Source of the DNA: Gammaproteobacteria bacterium
GTDB lineage: Bacteria; Pseudomonadota; Gammaproteobacteria; Pseudomonadales; Pseudohongiellaceae
DNA: 64,000 nt
Reading direction: 5' to 3'
Assembly: GCA_018661465.1 (NCBI GenBank)
Contig: JABJIC010000037.1
Coordinates: forward strand, 1 to 64,000
Made by a program: the position numbers and the translations under genes. Below the pieces are notes generated by a model. The model made no database searches. It was given only the letters and a program-made list of their open reading frames with translations, and was not told the DNA's origin. Shown one piece after another: positions 52,829 through 63,400 of this stretch; within the stretch, counting starts at the first letter, position 1; each line of letters opens with the position of its first letter.

Positions 52829-53257
52829 CTATTTCATTGGTGAATAATCTGTTGCTGTCATATACCGGCTTACAATGCCCGCCAAAATTTGGCCGTTAGC
52901 ATTTGAGGCTTCTGCTACTTCTGCCCATTCGGGATCCTGACCAAAGGCTCGCCACGATGCACCTGCTGCTTCCCGGCTGGCATGTTCGAGCATATAGACT
53001 AGGGTGTTATCTGCTTCTTCCTCGCCTGTCGGTGACCAATATCCGACTATACCCATACCGTGTTTCCTGAAAATACGCGTTGTATGATCTCGAAAGCGAG
53101 CATGTAGCTTGTCCAGATTTCCAGGTGTGGCTGTATAGATTCGAAGCTCGAATACCTTGCCACCATCCTGCGCGGAAGAACTCACCAAAGTGCCAGCGCC
53201 CAAGCCGATAATGAGGGTAAGTAGGGAAATGCTGAATGCTTTACTTATATTCTTCAC
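52829..53257 (-). CDS. Exported NIPSNAP-family protein
   Basis: 142 residues from GTG 53257, which has GGAG 6 bases upstream; an upstream TTG at 53269 is less likely. A hydrophobic signal (8-28, ending V-S-S-S-A) precedes one NIPSNAP domain: F-E-L-R-I-Y-T-A-T-P-G, H-A-R-F-R-D-H, H-G-M-G-I-V-G-Y-W and Y-M-L-E-H-A-S-R. These are ferredoxin-like domains with no agreed function; export is notable. Confidence 0.85.
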   Translation of the reverse strand: MKNISKAFSISLLTLIIGLGAGTLVSSSAQDGGKVFELRIYTATPGNLDKLHARFRDHTTRIFRKHGMGIVGYWSPTGEEEADNTLVYMLEHASREAAGASWRAFGQDPEWAEVAEASNANGQILAGIVSRYMTATDYSPMK

Positions 53258-53380
53258 GTTTTTCTCCAAGTGTGTTTTGTATTATCTGAGTCGATCTTGA
53301 GTATAATCAAGGGTCTTGAAAATAGCGACAGCATTGAATTGATGAAATCCCTGTCAGCTGATCTCTGGAGCAGCTCTGCC

Positions 53381-54763
53381 ATGTGCCGGACAACGCTACT
53401 ATTGCTAGTTCAGTTCCTACTGACCGGACTCTTCACTACTGCCCAGGCTCAATCCATACAAAGCTCCAATCTCAGAGACGAATTGACTCTGTCTCGTGAA
53501 CTGTTGGAGCGCTACGAAACCGAAGTGGATCGCAACGCGATAGGTCTTCTTGAACCCATCGAACAGTTAGCCGATCGGCTGATGGCACTCAATCAGTTCA
53601 ATGAAGCCCATCGACTCTTGGATCGAGCCATGCAGATAACTCGTCTGCATAATGGGCTCTACACCAGCTCTCAAATCCCCTTAATCCGCAAAAAGATTGA
53701 AAATTTCTCCAATCGTCGAGATTGGGAGAGTGCAAGAGAGCAAATGAACTATTTGTTTTGGTTTTATGAAAACCAGGAAATCGCGGTTAACCAAGGTCTT
53801 ATCGGCGATTTGCTGGCACTTTCCGAGCAGCATCTACGTGGGTCGGTCGAAGACATAGAAGAGTGGAGCGGATATCACCTGCTTCGGGTTAATCAGCTAA
53901 ATCTCGCCATTATTTCTACAGCGGCTAAAGTATATGGAGAAAATGACCCCCGAAGTGTGCCATTGCTTTATAGGCAGATTCTGCATCTCCACGTGTTAAA
54001 TCAGGTAATCGAATCGAGAAATAGCGCATCCATGGATTTGCGCCGGATTGTCCCTACCTCTGGTAGGCTTCGAGAGCGAAGTGAAGTTCAGGATTCGTAC
54101 TATTTTGTAGGACTTAGTCTGTTAAATCAGATTCGAAATATCTACCTGGTCGCGGAACCCGTGAATCCTGAAGGGCTTGCTATGGCCGGACTATATATTG
54201 CAGATTGGCAACTACTGTTTGATCTCCCTGAGCTGGCGGCTGAGTCATATAGGAAAGTCTATGGTGAGTTCCTTGGGGCTGAGCTTCGGGCTGATATTGT
54301 GAATTCATATTTCAGTGATCCGAGGGTACTTCCAATCCAGTATTTCTACCCCAGTATTAGCCAGGCTGATTCGGAGGTTCAGGTTTTACTCGCTGACACT
54401 GAAGGTTTCGCCAATGAGGTAGGCAGTTCCCCTTTGTTCTTTAATGAGTGGTCATCAGCATTTTCCAGTGTAAGAAACCCTGAAGCAGGCTTGAGGCAAA
54501 ATGAAAAAGGGTATGATTTTGTTCTGTTTTCATTCGATCTGGTAGCAGCGAATGAGTTGTCACCTTGGTTTATAGGGCGCCATACAAAAACCATTAGCTC
54601 AGCCTCAGAGGCAGAGATTGTGGGGTACAGCTCTGCAAACCAGGCAGGGGGCGAGGAAATATTCGAAAAACTGAATCAGTTGCGTTTTCGACCCAGATTA
54701 AACGCTGGACTGCCCCAAAAAAGCCGTGGTTTGCTCAAATATCAATTCGCCTCCGAGCTCTAA
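53381..54763 (+). CDS. Secreted TPR-like protein of unknown function
   Basis: About 460 residues. The signal peptide M-C-R-T-T-L-L-L-L then T-T-A-Q-A supports the start at 53381, which has GGAG 10 bases before it; 53342 and GTG 53270 are in-frame alternatives. Helical repeats like TPRs cover about 60-250 (L-A-D-R-L-M-A-L-N-Q-F-N-E-A-H-R-L-L-D-R-A; R-R-D-W-E-S-A-R). The end (R-F-R-P-R-L) recalls TonB-like C-termini. No family is assigned. It is divergent from the NIPSNAP gene. Confidence 0.7.
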   Translation: MCRTTLLLLVQFLLTGLFTTAQAQSIQSSNLRDELTLSRELLERYETEVDRNAIGLLEPIEQLADRLMALNQFNEAHRLLDRAMQITRLHNGLYTSSQIPLIRKKIENFSNRRDWESAREQMNYLFWFYENQEIAVNQGLIGDLLALSEQHLRGSVEDIEEWSGYHLLRVNQLNLAIISTAAKVYGENDPRSVPLLYRQILHLHVLNQVIESRNSASMDLRRIVPTSGRLRERSEVQDSYYFVGLSLLNQIRNIYLVAEPVNPEGLAMAGLYIADWQLLFDLPELAAESYRKVYGEFLGAELRADIVNSYFSDPRVLPIQYFYPSISQADSEVQVLLADTEGFANEVGSSPLFFNEWSSAFSSVRNPEAGLRQNEKGYDFVLFSFDLVAANELSPWFIGRHTKTISSASEAEIVGYSSANQAGGEEIFEKLNQLRFRPRLNAGLPQKSRGLLKYQFASEL

Positions 54764-54874
54764 TCTACAAGCTACATTCTGTTACTAACTTTTACTGACT
54801 TTACTGCTGATGAGTTAGATTCTCCGTGCCTGATTTAGTATGATTCGTCCTCGACATTTTAATGAGAGAAAGTG

Positions 54875-55114
54875 ATGGAAGCTGCAAGTTTACTGAGTCA
54901 GGGTATTGAATTGGCGATTATCGGCATGGGTACAGTATTTGTATTCTTGACGGTCCTGATCTTTGTAACTGGCCTGATGTCCTCAATAGTTCTTAAATTT
55001 GATACTGGAGAGGATTTGGCCACTGCATCTTCGGCTACACAATCCAGCCCAGTAACAGACCAAGGCCGCCTGATAGCCATAATTACAGCGGCTATAGCAG
55101 AACATCGCAAATAG
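54875..55114 (+). CDS. oadG: Oxaloacetate decarboxylase gamma subunit
   Basis: 79 residues with one N-terminal helix (L-A-I-I-G-M-G-T-V-F-V-F-L-T-V-L), the hallmark of OadG, and a polar tail ending I-T-A-A-I-A-E-H-R-K. It anchors and assembles the Na+ pump with the alpha and beta subunits encoded just downstream. A GTG one codon upstream (54872) is also possible; GAGAG precedes both. Confidence 0.9.
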   Translation: MEAASLLSQGIELAIIGMGTVFVFLTVLIFVTGLMSSIVLKFDTGEDLATASSATQSSPVTDQGRLIAIITAAIAEHRK

Positions 55115-55200
55115 CAGGCCTGATATTCAGAAGATATATCCCAGGAGCCATTCGCTCCTATTATTAACCCAGAAAAACCGAAAAAACGACGAGATTTATT

Positions 55201-56991
55201 ATGAGTGAAAATAAAAGCCCATTGGGAATCACTGATGTTGTACTAAGAGATTCTCATCAGTCTCTACTTGCCACACGAATGAGAATCGACGATATGTTAC
55301 CTATCGCCGAGAAACTTGATCAGGTTGGGTTTTGGTCACTAGAAACCTGGGGTGGAGCAACGTTTGACGCCTGTATCCGCTTCCTTGGAGAAGACCCTTG
55401 GGAAAGAATCAGACTATTTAAAGAGGCGATGCCCAATACTCCTATGCAGATGCTGTTCCGAGGCCAGAATATCCTGGGCTATCGGCACTACGCGGACGAT
55501 GTCGTCGATAAGTTTGTAGAAAGAGCGGCGGTAAACGGTGTAGATGTTTTTCGTGTGTTCGACGCCATGAATGATATGCGTAACCTCGAAACAGCCATTA
55601 AGGCAGTGGGTAAGCAGGGTAAGCATGCCCAGGGCACGATGTCCTATACCATTAGCCCTGTCTACAACATGGACAGCTGGCTGAATATGGCGCGTCAGAT
55701 TGAAAGTATGGGTGCAGATTCACTCTGCATCAAGGATATGGCGGGCTTGCTCAAGCCTTACGTAGCCTATGAACTAATCTCTAAGCTCAAGAAGACAGTG
55801 AAAATCCCAATTCATATGCAGTGTCATGCGACAACAGGAATGTCGACAGCTACTTATCTGAAGGCAGTGGAAGCAGGCATCGATAACGTCGATACGTCGA
55901 TCTCTTCCATGAGTATGACTTATGGTCACTCGCCCACCGAATCGCTGGTTGCGATGTTGGATGCGACGGACCGAAGCACAGGGTTGGATATCATTCTGTT
56001 GGAGGAAATCGCAAATTATTTCCGTGAGATCAGAAAGAAATATGCCAAATTTGAAGGCTCACTTCGTGGTATTGATTCCCGAATCTTGGTTGCCCAGGTA
56101 CCGGGTGGCATGCTCACCAATCTGGAGAATCAACTACGAGAACAGAATGCCACTGACCGGATGGATGAGGTTCTGGTGGAGATCCCCAAGGTTCGGGAAG
56201 ATCTGGGATTTATCCCATTGGTTACTCCAACGTCTCAAATCGTAGGATCTCAGTCAGTGCTAAATGTTCTAACTGGCGAACGGTACAAGTCTATTACCAA
56301 GGAGACAGAGGGAGTGCTGAAAGGCGAATATGGCGCTACACCTGCTCCGGTTAATGCTGAGCTACAGGAAAAAGTTCTGGATGGAGGGGAGGCGATTACT
56401 TGTCGACCTGCCGACCTGATTGAGCCAGAGTTTGAGAAGCAGAAGGCTGAACTACTAGCTATAGCAAAAGACGAGGGTATTACCCTTGCTAATGAAGTTG
56501 ATGACACGTTGACCTATGCTTTGTTTCCTCAGGCTGGACTCAAATTTTTGAAGAACCGCAACAATCCGGATGCTTTCGAGCCTGCTCCTACTGGTGAGGT
56601 CGCAGCTCCAGCTTCGGCTCCCGCTGCGAGTGCTGGCGGGGACGGTGTTTATACCGTTGAGGTTCAAGGTCAGGCATATGTGGTTAAAGTTACCGAAGGC
56701 GGTGATGTTTCTCAGCTAGCGGAAGTTACGGCTGCGGCACCTACATCGGCAAGTGTGGCTCCAGCAGCGAGTGGCCCTGGGACTTCAGTGCCTGCTCCGT
56801 TGTCAGGAGATGTAATCAAGGTTGTAGTAGCCGTTGGAGATACAGTCGCTGAGGGCGATTTAGTACTGGTACTCGAGGCTATGAAGATGGAGACAGAGAT
56901 TCGTTCAACATCTGCGGGTACGGTCACTGAAATTAACGTTAAGGCTGGTGATGCTGTGAAGGTTGGCGATAGTTTGCTTGCCCTTGCTTGA
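55201..56991 (+). CDS. oadA: Oxaloacetate decarboxylase alpha subunit
   Basis: 596 residues. The N-terminal carboxyltransferase domain has [14 protein letters not shown] and [11 protein letters not shown] (Lys activating the reaction). An Ala/Pro linker (about 460-475 and 510-530) leads to a biotinyl domain with K562 in E-A-M-K-M-E-T-E. It moves the carboxyl group of oxaloacetate to biotin for release by OadB, exporting Na+. It lies in the order oadG-A-B. Confidence 0.95.
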   Translation: MSENKSPLGITDVVLRDSHQSLLATRMRIDDMLPIAEKLDQVGFWSLETWGGATFDACIRFLGEDPWERIRLFKEAMPNTPMQMLFRGQNILGYRHYADDVVDKFVERAAVNGVDVFRVFDAMNDMRNLETAIKAVGKQGKHAQGTMSYTISPVYNMDSWLNMARQIESMGADSLCIKDMAGLLKPYVAYELISKLKKTVKIPIHMQCHATTGMSTATYLKAVEAGIDNVDTSISSMSMTYGHSPTESLVAMLDATDRSTGLDIILLEEIANYFREIRKKYAKFEGSLRGIDSRILVAQVPGGMLTNLENQLREQNATDRMDEVLVEIPKVREDLGFIPLVTPTSQIVGSQSVLNVLTGERYKSITKETEGVLKGEYGATPAPVNAELQEKVLDGGEAITCRPADLIEPEFEKQKAELLAIAKDEGITLANEVDDTLTYALFPQAGLKFLKNRNNPDAFEPAPTGEVAAPASAPAASAGGDGVYTVEVQGQAYVVKVTEGGDVSQLAEVTAAAPTSASVAPAASGPGTSVPAPLSGDVIKVVVAVGDTVAEGDLVLVLEAMKMETEIRSTSAGTVTEINVKAGDAVKVGDSLLALA

Positions 56992-57037
56992 TTCCTGAAC
57001 TTCGACATAGACAGAAAACCGAAACATTGAGTAAAAA

Positions 57038-58168
57038 ATGAACCAATTATTAGAACTGTGGCAAACCACGGGCATTTACCAAATTACTTTTCCACAGTTC
57101 GCGATGATCGTAATTGGTTTATTGCTGCTCTATCTCGCCATCAAGAAAGGCTTTGAGCCATTGCTATTGATCCCGATCGGCTTTGGCGGAATTCTGTCAA
57201 ATATTCCCGGTGTCGATATCGCGGTGGGTGATGGCATTCTGCATCAGTTCTATGTGATGGGCCTGGAGACAGGTGTGTTTCCGTTGTTGATCTTTATGGG
57301 TGTGGGAGCCATGACCGATTTTGGCCCTCTGTTGGCTAACCCCAAAACTTTGCTTTTGGGCGCTGCGGCTCAATTTGGAATTTTCTCCACATTGCTTGGG
57401 GCACTGTTTCTCACAGACATTGGATTGTTTGATTTTACCATCCAACAAGCTGCTGCCATCGGGATTATAGGTGGAGCGGATGGTCCCACCGCGATCTATG
57501 TAGCAGGCATTCTCGCGCCCGAAATTCTAGGGGCTATTGCCGTGGCTGCTTATTCCTATATGGCCCTGGTTCCGCTCATTCAACCTCCGATAATGCGTGC
57601 TCTGACGACAAAAGACGAGCGTGAAATCACGATGACTCAGCTTCGAGATGTGTCGCTGACTGAGAAAATTCTTTTTCCTATTGTGTTGTTGATTCTCGTT
57701 GCAATGGCAGTTCCGAGTGCAGCTCCGCTTCTCGGCATGTTCTGTTTTGGAAACCTGATGAAGGAATGTGGTGTTGTCGACCGACTCTCAGACACGGCTC
57801 AGAATTCTCTCATCAATATTGTGACAATTTTGTTGGGTCTATCTGTAGGCTCTAAATTAGGAGCGGATCAGTTCTTGGTTGGTAGTACGCTGGGTATTCT
57901 CGCGCTAGGTATGGTCGCCTTCTCTATTGGTACGGCTACCGGAGTGTTAATGGCGAAATTGATGAATGTATTTTCAACTCACAAGATTAACCCTTTAATA
58001 GGTGCAGCCGGAGTATCTGCTGTACCAATGGCGGCTAGGGTTGCGAACAAAGTTGGAATGGAAGCCAATCCTAATAATTTCCTGCTTATGCATGCAATGG
58101 GTCCAAACGTGGCGGGGGTCATCGGCTCCGCAGTAGCTGCCGGCGTCTTATTGCAATTCGCGGCTTAA
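57038..58168 (+). CDS. oadB: Oxaloacetate decarboxylase beta subunit, Na+-translocating
   Basis: 376 residues with about nine helices. Family marks: [39 protein letters not shown] and [14 protein letters not shown]. Asp in G-G-A-D-G-P-T is the Na+-site residue. It couples decarboxylation of carboxybiotin to Na+ export and is the last gene of the operon. It converges with cysE. Confidence 0.95.
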   Translation: MNQLLELWQTTGIYQITFPQFAMIVIGLLLLYLAIKKGFEPLLLIPIGFGGILSNIPGVDIAVGDGILHQFYVMGLETGVFPLLIFMGVGAMTDFGPLLANPKTLLLGAAAQFGIFSTLLGALFLTDIGLFDFTIQQAAAIGIIGGADGPTAIYVAGILAPEILGAIAVAAYSYMALVPLIQPPIMRALTTKDEREITMTQLRDVSLTEKILFPIVLLILVAMAVPSAAPLLGMFCFGNLMKECGVVDRLSDTAQNSLINIVTILLGLSVGSKLGADQFLVGSTLGILALGMVAFSIGTATGVLMAKLMNVFSTHKINPLIGAAGVSAVPMAARVANKVGMEANPNNFLLMHAMGPNVAGVIGSAVAAGVLLQFAA

Positions 58169-58288
58169 TTTTCAGCAGTGGGATGACCTAGCGCTTTTTT
58201 AGTTTCATTGAATTAACTACCATGCCTGCCCGATTGCTGTGAGGTTTCTAAATCTCTTCGATGCAGTTCGAGCGTGTTGTTGGGTGAC

Positions 58289-59068
58289 TTACTCTTCGCC
58301 CAAACTCTGATCCATGGTTTCAGCAGGGTTGTCGCAGCAGGGCACCCCGACACTCTTTGCAGGTACCCCTACAACGGTAGTATGTGCAGCAACATCTTTT
58401 AATACCACGCTGCCAGCTCCGATTTTTGCTCCAGCTCCGATTTCAATATTACCCAAAACCTTAGCACCTGCAGCTATCAACACACCGGTTCGAATTTTCG
58501 GATGTCGGTCACCGTGTTCGTTACCGGTTCCGCCCAGTGTTACTTGTTGGAGTATTGATACATTGTCTTCAATGACGGATGTTTCTCCAATAACTATTCC
58601 AGTCGCGTGATCAAACATGATTCCCTTGCCCATGAAACAGGCCGGATGAATATCGATTCCAAATACTTCTGAGTTCCTGCTTTGGATAAAAAGCGCCAAA
58701 TCCTTCCTGCCATTCGTCCAAAGAAAGTGAGCGAGCCTGTGAACCTGGATTGACTGGAATCCTTTGAGATTGAGCAGCACAGGGATAAAACTGTCGATAG
58801 CAGCGTCACGTTCGTAGACTGCCAAGATGTCACATCTGGCATTGTCGATTATTTCAGGAGATTGATTGAACGCATCATCAAATAGTTCACGCACAGTGAC
58901 TACCGGCATAACATCATCTGACAATTTGGTTGCTAGGATGAAACTAAGAGCCGATTGCAAACTATCGTGATTCAAGATGCAAGCATAGACATAACTGGCA
59001 AGCAGGGGTTCCTGCTTGATTACTTCTTCTGCTTCCTTACGAAGCTTATTCCAGATTTCGTCAGACAT
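58289..59068 (-). CDS. cysE: Serine O-acetyltransferase
   Basis: 259 residues. The N-terminal helical domain starts M-S-D-E-I-W-N-K-L-R-K-E-A, then hexapeptide repeats form the left-handed beta helix: I-D-I-H-P, A-T-G-I-V-I-G-E-T, Q-Q-V-T-L-G-G-T-G, H-P-K-I, G-A-K-V-L-G-N-I, G-A-G-A-K-I-G-A-G. It makes O-acetylserine from serine and acetyl-CoA, the first step of cysteine synthesis. GGAA 7 bases before ATG 59068 supports the start. Confidence 0.95.
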   Translation of the reverse strand: MSDEIWNKLRKEAEEVIKQEPLLASYVYACILNHDSLQSALSFILATKLSDDVMPVVTVRELFDDAFNQSPEIIDNARCDILAVYERDAAIDSFIPVLLNLKGFQSIQVHRLAHFLWTNGRKDLALFIQSRNSEVFGIDIHPACFMGKGIMFDHATGIVIGETSVIEDNVSILQQVTLGGTGNEHGDRHPKIRTGVLIAAGAKVLGNIEIGAGAKIGAGSVVLKDVAAHTTVVGVPAKSVGVPCCDNPAETMDQSLGEE

Positions 59069-59183
59069 GCGCTTTTCCAATTAATTAGCGGTTCCCGATT
59101 ATAAGGGCTGAATGTATCTATACAAGCAGGGTTTGCTAATTCGCAAGAGTTAAAGGGGAAGCGAAGCTGTTCGTGGCCTGTTG

Positions 59184-60041
59184 TTAGCTAGCAAATAAAC
59201 GATCAATCAGAGATTTGTCCTGTTTTGCTGATTCAGTATCTCTTATCGCGGCAATGACACTAGCTTCATTCACCACCATATCGCCTTTTCCAAAAGCAGC
59301 CATCATTGCTTTATGAGCTAGAATATTTACTAGCCTGGGAATTCCCTGGGAACCCTTATACAACTGACTAATTGCGCCGCTTGTGAAAATGTTGAGTCCA
59401 CTATAACCGGCTTTCGCAAGTCTATGCATTAGGTAAGCTTCAACGCCATCTTTATCCAGTGCTGGAAGAGTAAATGAAAAAGACATTTCTTCAGTTAACT
59501 GTGCAAGTGTTGGTTGCGTAAGTAAAACTTCTAATTCTGGCTGGGCAAATAGGACAACTTGTAGACTGGCTCCAGTTTCCCTATCTAATGTTGTAAGCAG
59601 ATGTACAGCAGCCAAGGTTTCTTCGGGCATAGCCTGGGCTTCGTCAATAAATAGAACAATGTGTTTACCTTCTCGAGAAAGATCGATGATCTCTTTGCTG
59701 ATAAGTGTTAGTAGAACAAAATAGCTGGAGGAGGGGTCATGCTCGACACTAAGCTCTTCAGCTAGTGCGTGCATAATGCCTTCCTCACTGAGAATGGGGT
59801 GGGGTATATAGGCTGTTATGTACTTATTCTTATAAGCTTCTAGAGAGTTAAGTACTTTCCTGCAGAGCATAGTTTTACCGGTCCCCACTTCTCCGATAAT
59901 TTTTGAGTAATGGCTCTCGCCTTCCAGCGCTTTGAGCAAAAGGTCGAATGCCTGTTGGTGGCTGGGTAATTTAAGAAAGTATCTTGTATTCGGGGTCAGT
60001 GAAAATGGGTACTGAGCCAATCCGAAATGTTGGATATACAT
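59184..60041 (-). CDS. AAA ATPase, MshM/ExeA-like
   Basis: 285 residues. It begins Y-I-Q-H-F-G-L-A-Q-Y-P-F-S-L-T-P-N-T, the typical ExeA/MshM start. Walker A is G-E-V-G-T-G-K-T, Walker B is L-F-I-D-E-A-Q, and there is a later F-A-Q-P-E-L sensor stretch. Members help assemble secretion or MSHA-type pilus machines at the inner membrane. No other pilus genes are near, so it is an orphan component or works with genes outside the window. Confidence 0.88.
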   Translation of the reverse strand: MYIQHFGLAQYPFSLTPNTRYFLKLPSHQQAFDLLLKALEGESHYSKIIGEVGTGKTMLCRKVLNSLEAYKNKYITAYIPHPILSEEGIMHALAEELSVEHDPSSSYFVLLTLISKEIIDLSREGKHIVLFIDEAQAMPEETLAAVHLLTTLDRETGASLQVVLFAQPELEVLLTQPTLAQLTEEMSFSFTLPALDKDGVEAYLMHRLAKAGYSGLNIFTSGAISQLYKGSQGIPRLVNILAHKAMMAAFGKGDMVVNEASVIAAIRDTESAKQDKSLIDRLFAS

Positions 60042-60179
60042 GGCAAAAGTTCCGCTGAGTTTTTAGATAGAGTTGATGTCTGCATCCCACAAAATTCATG
60101 AGATAAGATTCTTACAAGCACTCAGTAGTACCATGGTTAACGATTTTTGAGAGATTAGCAACGAAAATTATCAATACAA

Positions 60180-60416
60180 TCAGTTAATTGCCGCTCTTTT
60201 CAGGATAGCTTTGGTCTTTTCAAGCTCGGATTGAAGGGAGGAGCGAGTCTCCGGCTCGATGGCTGGGTTGGATAAAACGAAGTAGGCCGTTCTGACAACT
60301 TCCCTCCAACGAGGAATTTTTGGCAATTGCTCGATGCGTAGATAGCGGTCAAAGGTTCTGGTTCTCAATCGTCCATCATCGATGCTGACCGCCCATATAT
60401 TACTTTCTTCCGCCAA
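60180..60416 (-). CDS. Small hypothetical protein
   Basis: 78 residues from TTG, 30 bases after the kinase gene on the same strand. W-A-V-S-I-D-D-G-R-L-R-T-R-T-F-D-R-Y-L-R-I-E-Q-L-P-K and a helical end. No ATG or GTG is available before the upstream stop, so TTG is the only usual start. The position suggests co-transcription with the kinase. Function unknown. Confidence 0.55.
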   Translation of the reverse strand: MAEESNIWAVSIDDGRLRTRTFDRYLRIEQLPKIPRWREVVRTAYFVLSNPAIEPETRSSLQSELEKTKAILKRAAIN

Positions 60417-60446
60417 TTCGATTTTCGATTTCTGCGTGGTGACTTC

Positions 60447-63400
60447 CTATGTGTGCAATGCAGAACGCATGAGAGTTACCAATTGCTGTCGATATTCACC
60501 CTCAGAACTCACCGCTGGCAATTGTTCATCTATAAATTGAATAAGATCTTCAATACTTTCGAGCTTGTTAAGAAGGGCCGGGTGTTCACTTATTTCATTC
60601 GGGGTCATTACGCTGAGGCGAGTACCTATTCTGCGAACGTTTTGTTGAGCCTGCCCAAGTACACTCACTAGCTCAACGGTATCTCTTACATTTTTGGAAT
60701 CGGAAACTTTCTCTAGAGGCTCAGTATCCTCCAAAAATAAAATTCCAGTACCTTCGTCGCTGCCAAATAAATTCAATTTTGTATTAAATTGAACGAGTTC
60801 ACTTGACGATTTGTCTGCATTGTTAAAAGGGTATACGACCTCAATTCCTAGACTAATATTACTAACAGGCTCTCTATTTTCATCTTCTGCACCGTCATCT
60901 CCTTCTCCTCGTTCCCACTTCTCTATTGCTGAAATGATTTCAGTGTTCACTGCAGAGTCTGAAAAGAGGGATTGAATGTCCTTGTCAAGAATAGACTTTT
61001 TGTCAGTTCCAAGAAGATCTGCTGCTCGTTGATTGAGGCTAAATATTTTACCCGGCAATTCAAAGGCAACGAATCCAGCGTTTATGGTTTCAAGAATTTG
61101 CTGAAGCTTGAAACGCGAGCTTCTAAGCTCTGTGTCAGCTTGCGCATAGGACTCGATCTGTGAGCGCATTCTTACATTGTCTTCATTTACTCTGTGCAGC
61201 AGGCTAAGTCTTAACTGGTTTTCTACTCGTGAAGTAAGTTCTTCATTGTGAAATGGTTTTGAGAGATAGTCATTAGCCCCTGTTTGAAAGCCTTGAGTGA
61301 GGTCTTCCAAATGATTTTTCGCTGTTACCAGGATTATTGGCAATTCAATTTGACTATACTTCTGTCGCAGTTTTTGACAAACCTCATAGCCATTCAAGCC
61401 TGGCATCATCAAATCTAATAAAATTAAATCTGGCTTGTTCTCTTCCACTGCCGTTAGCGCATCGAGTCCATTGGAACATTTGATGACATTGTATTCATCC
61501 AGTTGTTGCCCCATCACTACTCTATTTATTTCATCATCATCAACAACAAGAATCGTCACTTCCTGTTCACTGCGAAGCTTGGGAATCTCATCGGGCTGAT
61601 TAGCTTGTTCTAAGTAATCTGCACGGCGAATCATTTGCTTGTGAACATTAGGTGACTTCGCTGCGCGTGTTTGGTCCAGAGAGACTCTGAGGTCAAAACT
61701 AAACACTGAGCCAAGGTCCAATTCACTCTCGAGCTTGAGCTGACTGCGATGCATCTCTACCATGCGTTTTGCCAGCGGTAGTCCTAGACCGATGCCGCTG
61801 GCATTGAGATGCTTGGATGGCAGCTTTTCAAATGTTTTGAATATGGTGTCATGATCAGTTTTATGAATACCAATACCGGTATCTTTAACCTTTACAGTTA
61901 CATTGTAATCGTTGGTTAATTCAGCAGAGATCACTACTTCGCCTGAGTAGCTGAATTTGATCGCATTGGATGTGAGATTTACCAGAATTTGCTGAAGTCG
62001 ATCCTCATCGCCAGCGACTAGAGGTAGTTCTGGATCTATATCGACGCGTAGGTCCAGATTTTTATCTCCCACAAGAGGTTTGCAAACTGCCAAAACCAGA
62101 GTCGCTATGCTATTCAAATCAACTGGACGAAATTTAATATAAGTTGCTTCTTCCTTTGCTGCTGAAAAATCAAGCAAGTCATTTACCAGTTTTGTGAGTC
62201 TGTCCCCGCTAGCCTGAATCAACTCCAGATTCTGTGTAATAAGTCCTTCGTCATAGGAGCTTTGCTTAAATTCATTCAGCGCTGTTTCTGCCAAGCCGTT
62301 TATCCCATACAGAGGAGTTCGTAGTTCGTGGGAAACATTCGCCAGTAAATCGTCTTTTAGCTGTTCAGATTTCACGAAGCTATCGATAGCAACTCTCTGT
62401 GCGTCTTCTTTTTCCTGCTTAATTTGATTGTATTGAGTAGCCAGGCTAAGAGACAACAGCAGGGCCTGTGCTATGAGACCAACATTGTAGGCATTAACCG
62501 TAAAAGCATTATTCGGAAAACTAGGCCAGAGCTGCAACATCATCAGAATAATGACGCCAAGCAGGAATACGCCCATGGCAGCTAAGTGGACGGCAGCAGT
62601 AACATTGCCGCGGCGTATTGCGTCGAGGTTATTGTAAAATGCTAGGGGAATTCCAATGGAGATAAGCACGATAAAGGGATATTGGAATACTTTTTCGTTT
62701 GGAACCAATGTTAGAAGTATTACAGCTGCAAATCCAAGAGTAATCAATTTGACCATATTGTCGAGCTTGATGTTGTATTCCCATATTCGGAGCAAGGTTC
62801 TCTGAAACAGAAATGCAGCAATTGCCATTAGAGGATAGATAATGCGTTCAGACATATCCACCCACCAGCTCGCCCGATAAAGCTCGTCAAAAAGATAACG
62901 CAGATGCTTCGAATCAAGAAATAGAAAAATCGTCTGGGTACTGATAGTAATAACGTAGAAGATGTAACTACTTTCGCGAATAGTCACAAACAGGAACAAA
63001 TTGTAAAAAACCATGGCAAGTAAGATGCCGTACTGAAGCCCTAGCAGCATATTAGAGCGCGCGGATTGTTTGTCGAAATTTTGATCTCCCCATAGAGTAA
63101 TTGGAAGTCTCAATGGGCGTGCTGAAGTGATTCGGAGGTAGTAGCTGCTTCCAAATTCTTCGTCGACCTCTAGAGCAAACCCTCTATTCAGAGTCTTCAA
63201 TTCACGGGGACTGGTTTGGGTGCCGAGAATATAATCCTGAATTAGTTCGCCGTTATCATTGAGCATATAAAGCTCAATTCCACCTCTGGTAACACCCGCA
63301 ACCAACTTGGGAGGGCCAAATTCCAGTATTTTGCTAGTGCCTTCTTCGACTTGGGACCAATCTAGTGTGAATCGCACCCAATAGGCAGAACTGGTTACAC

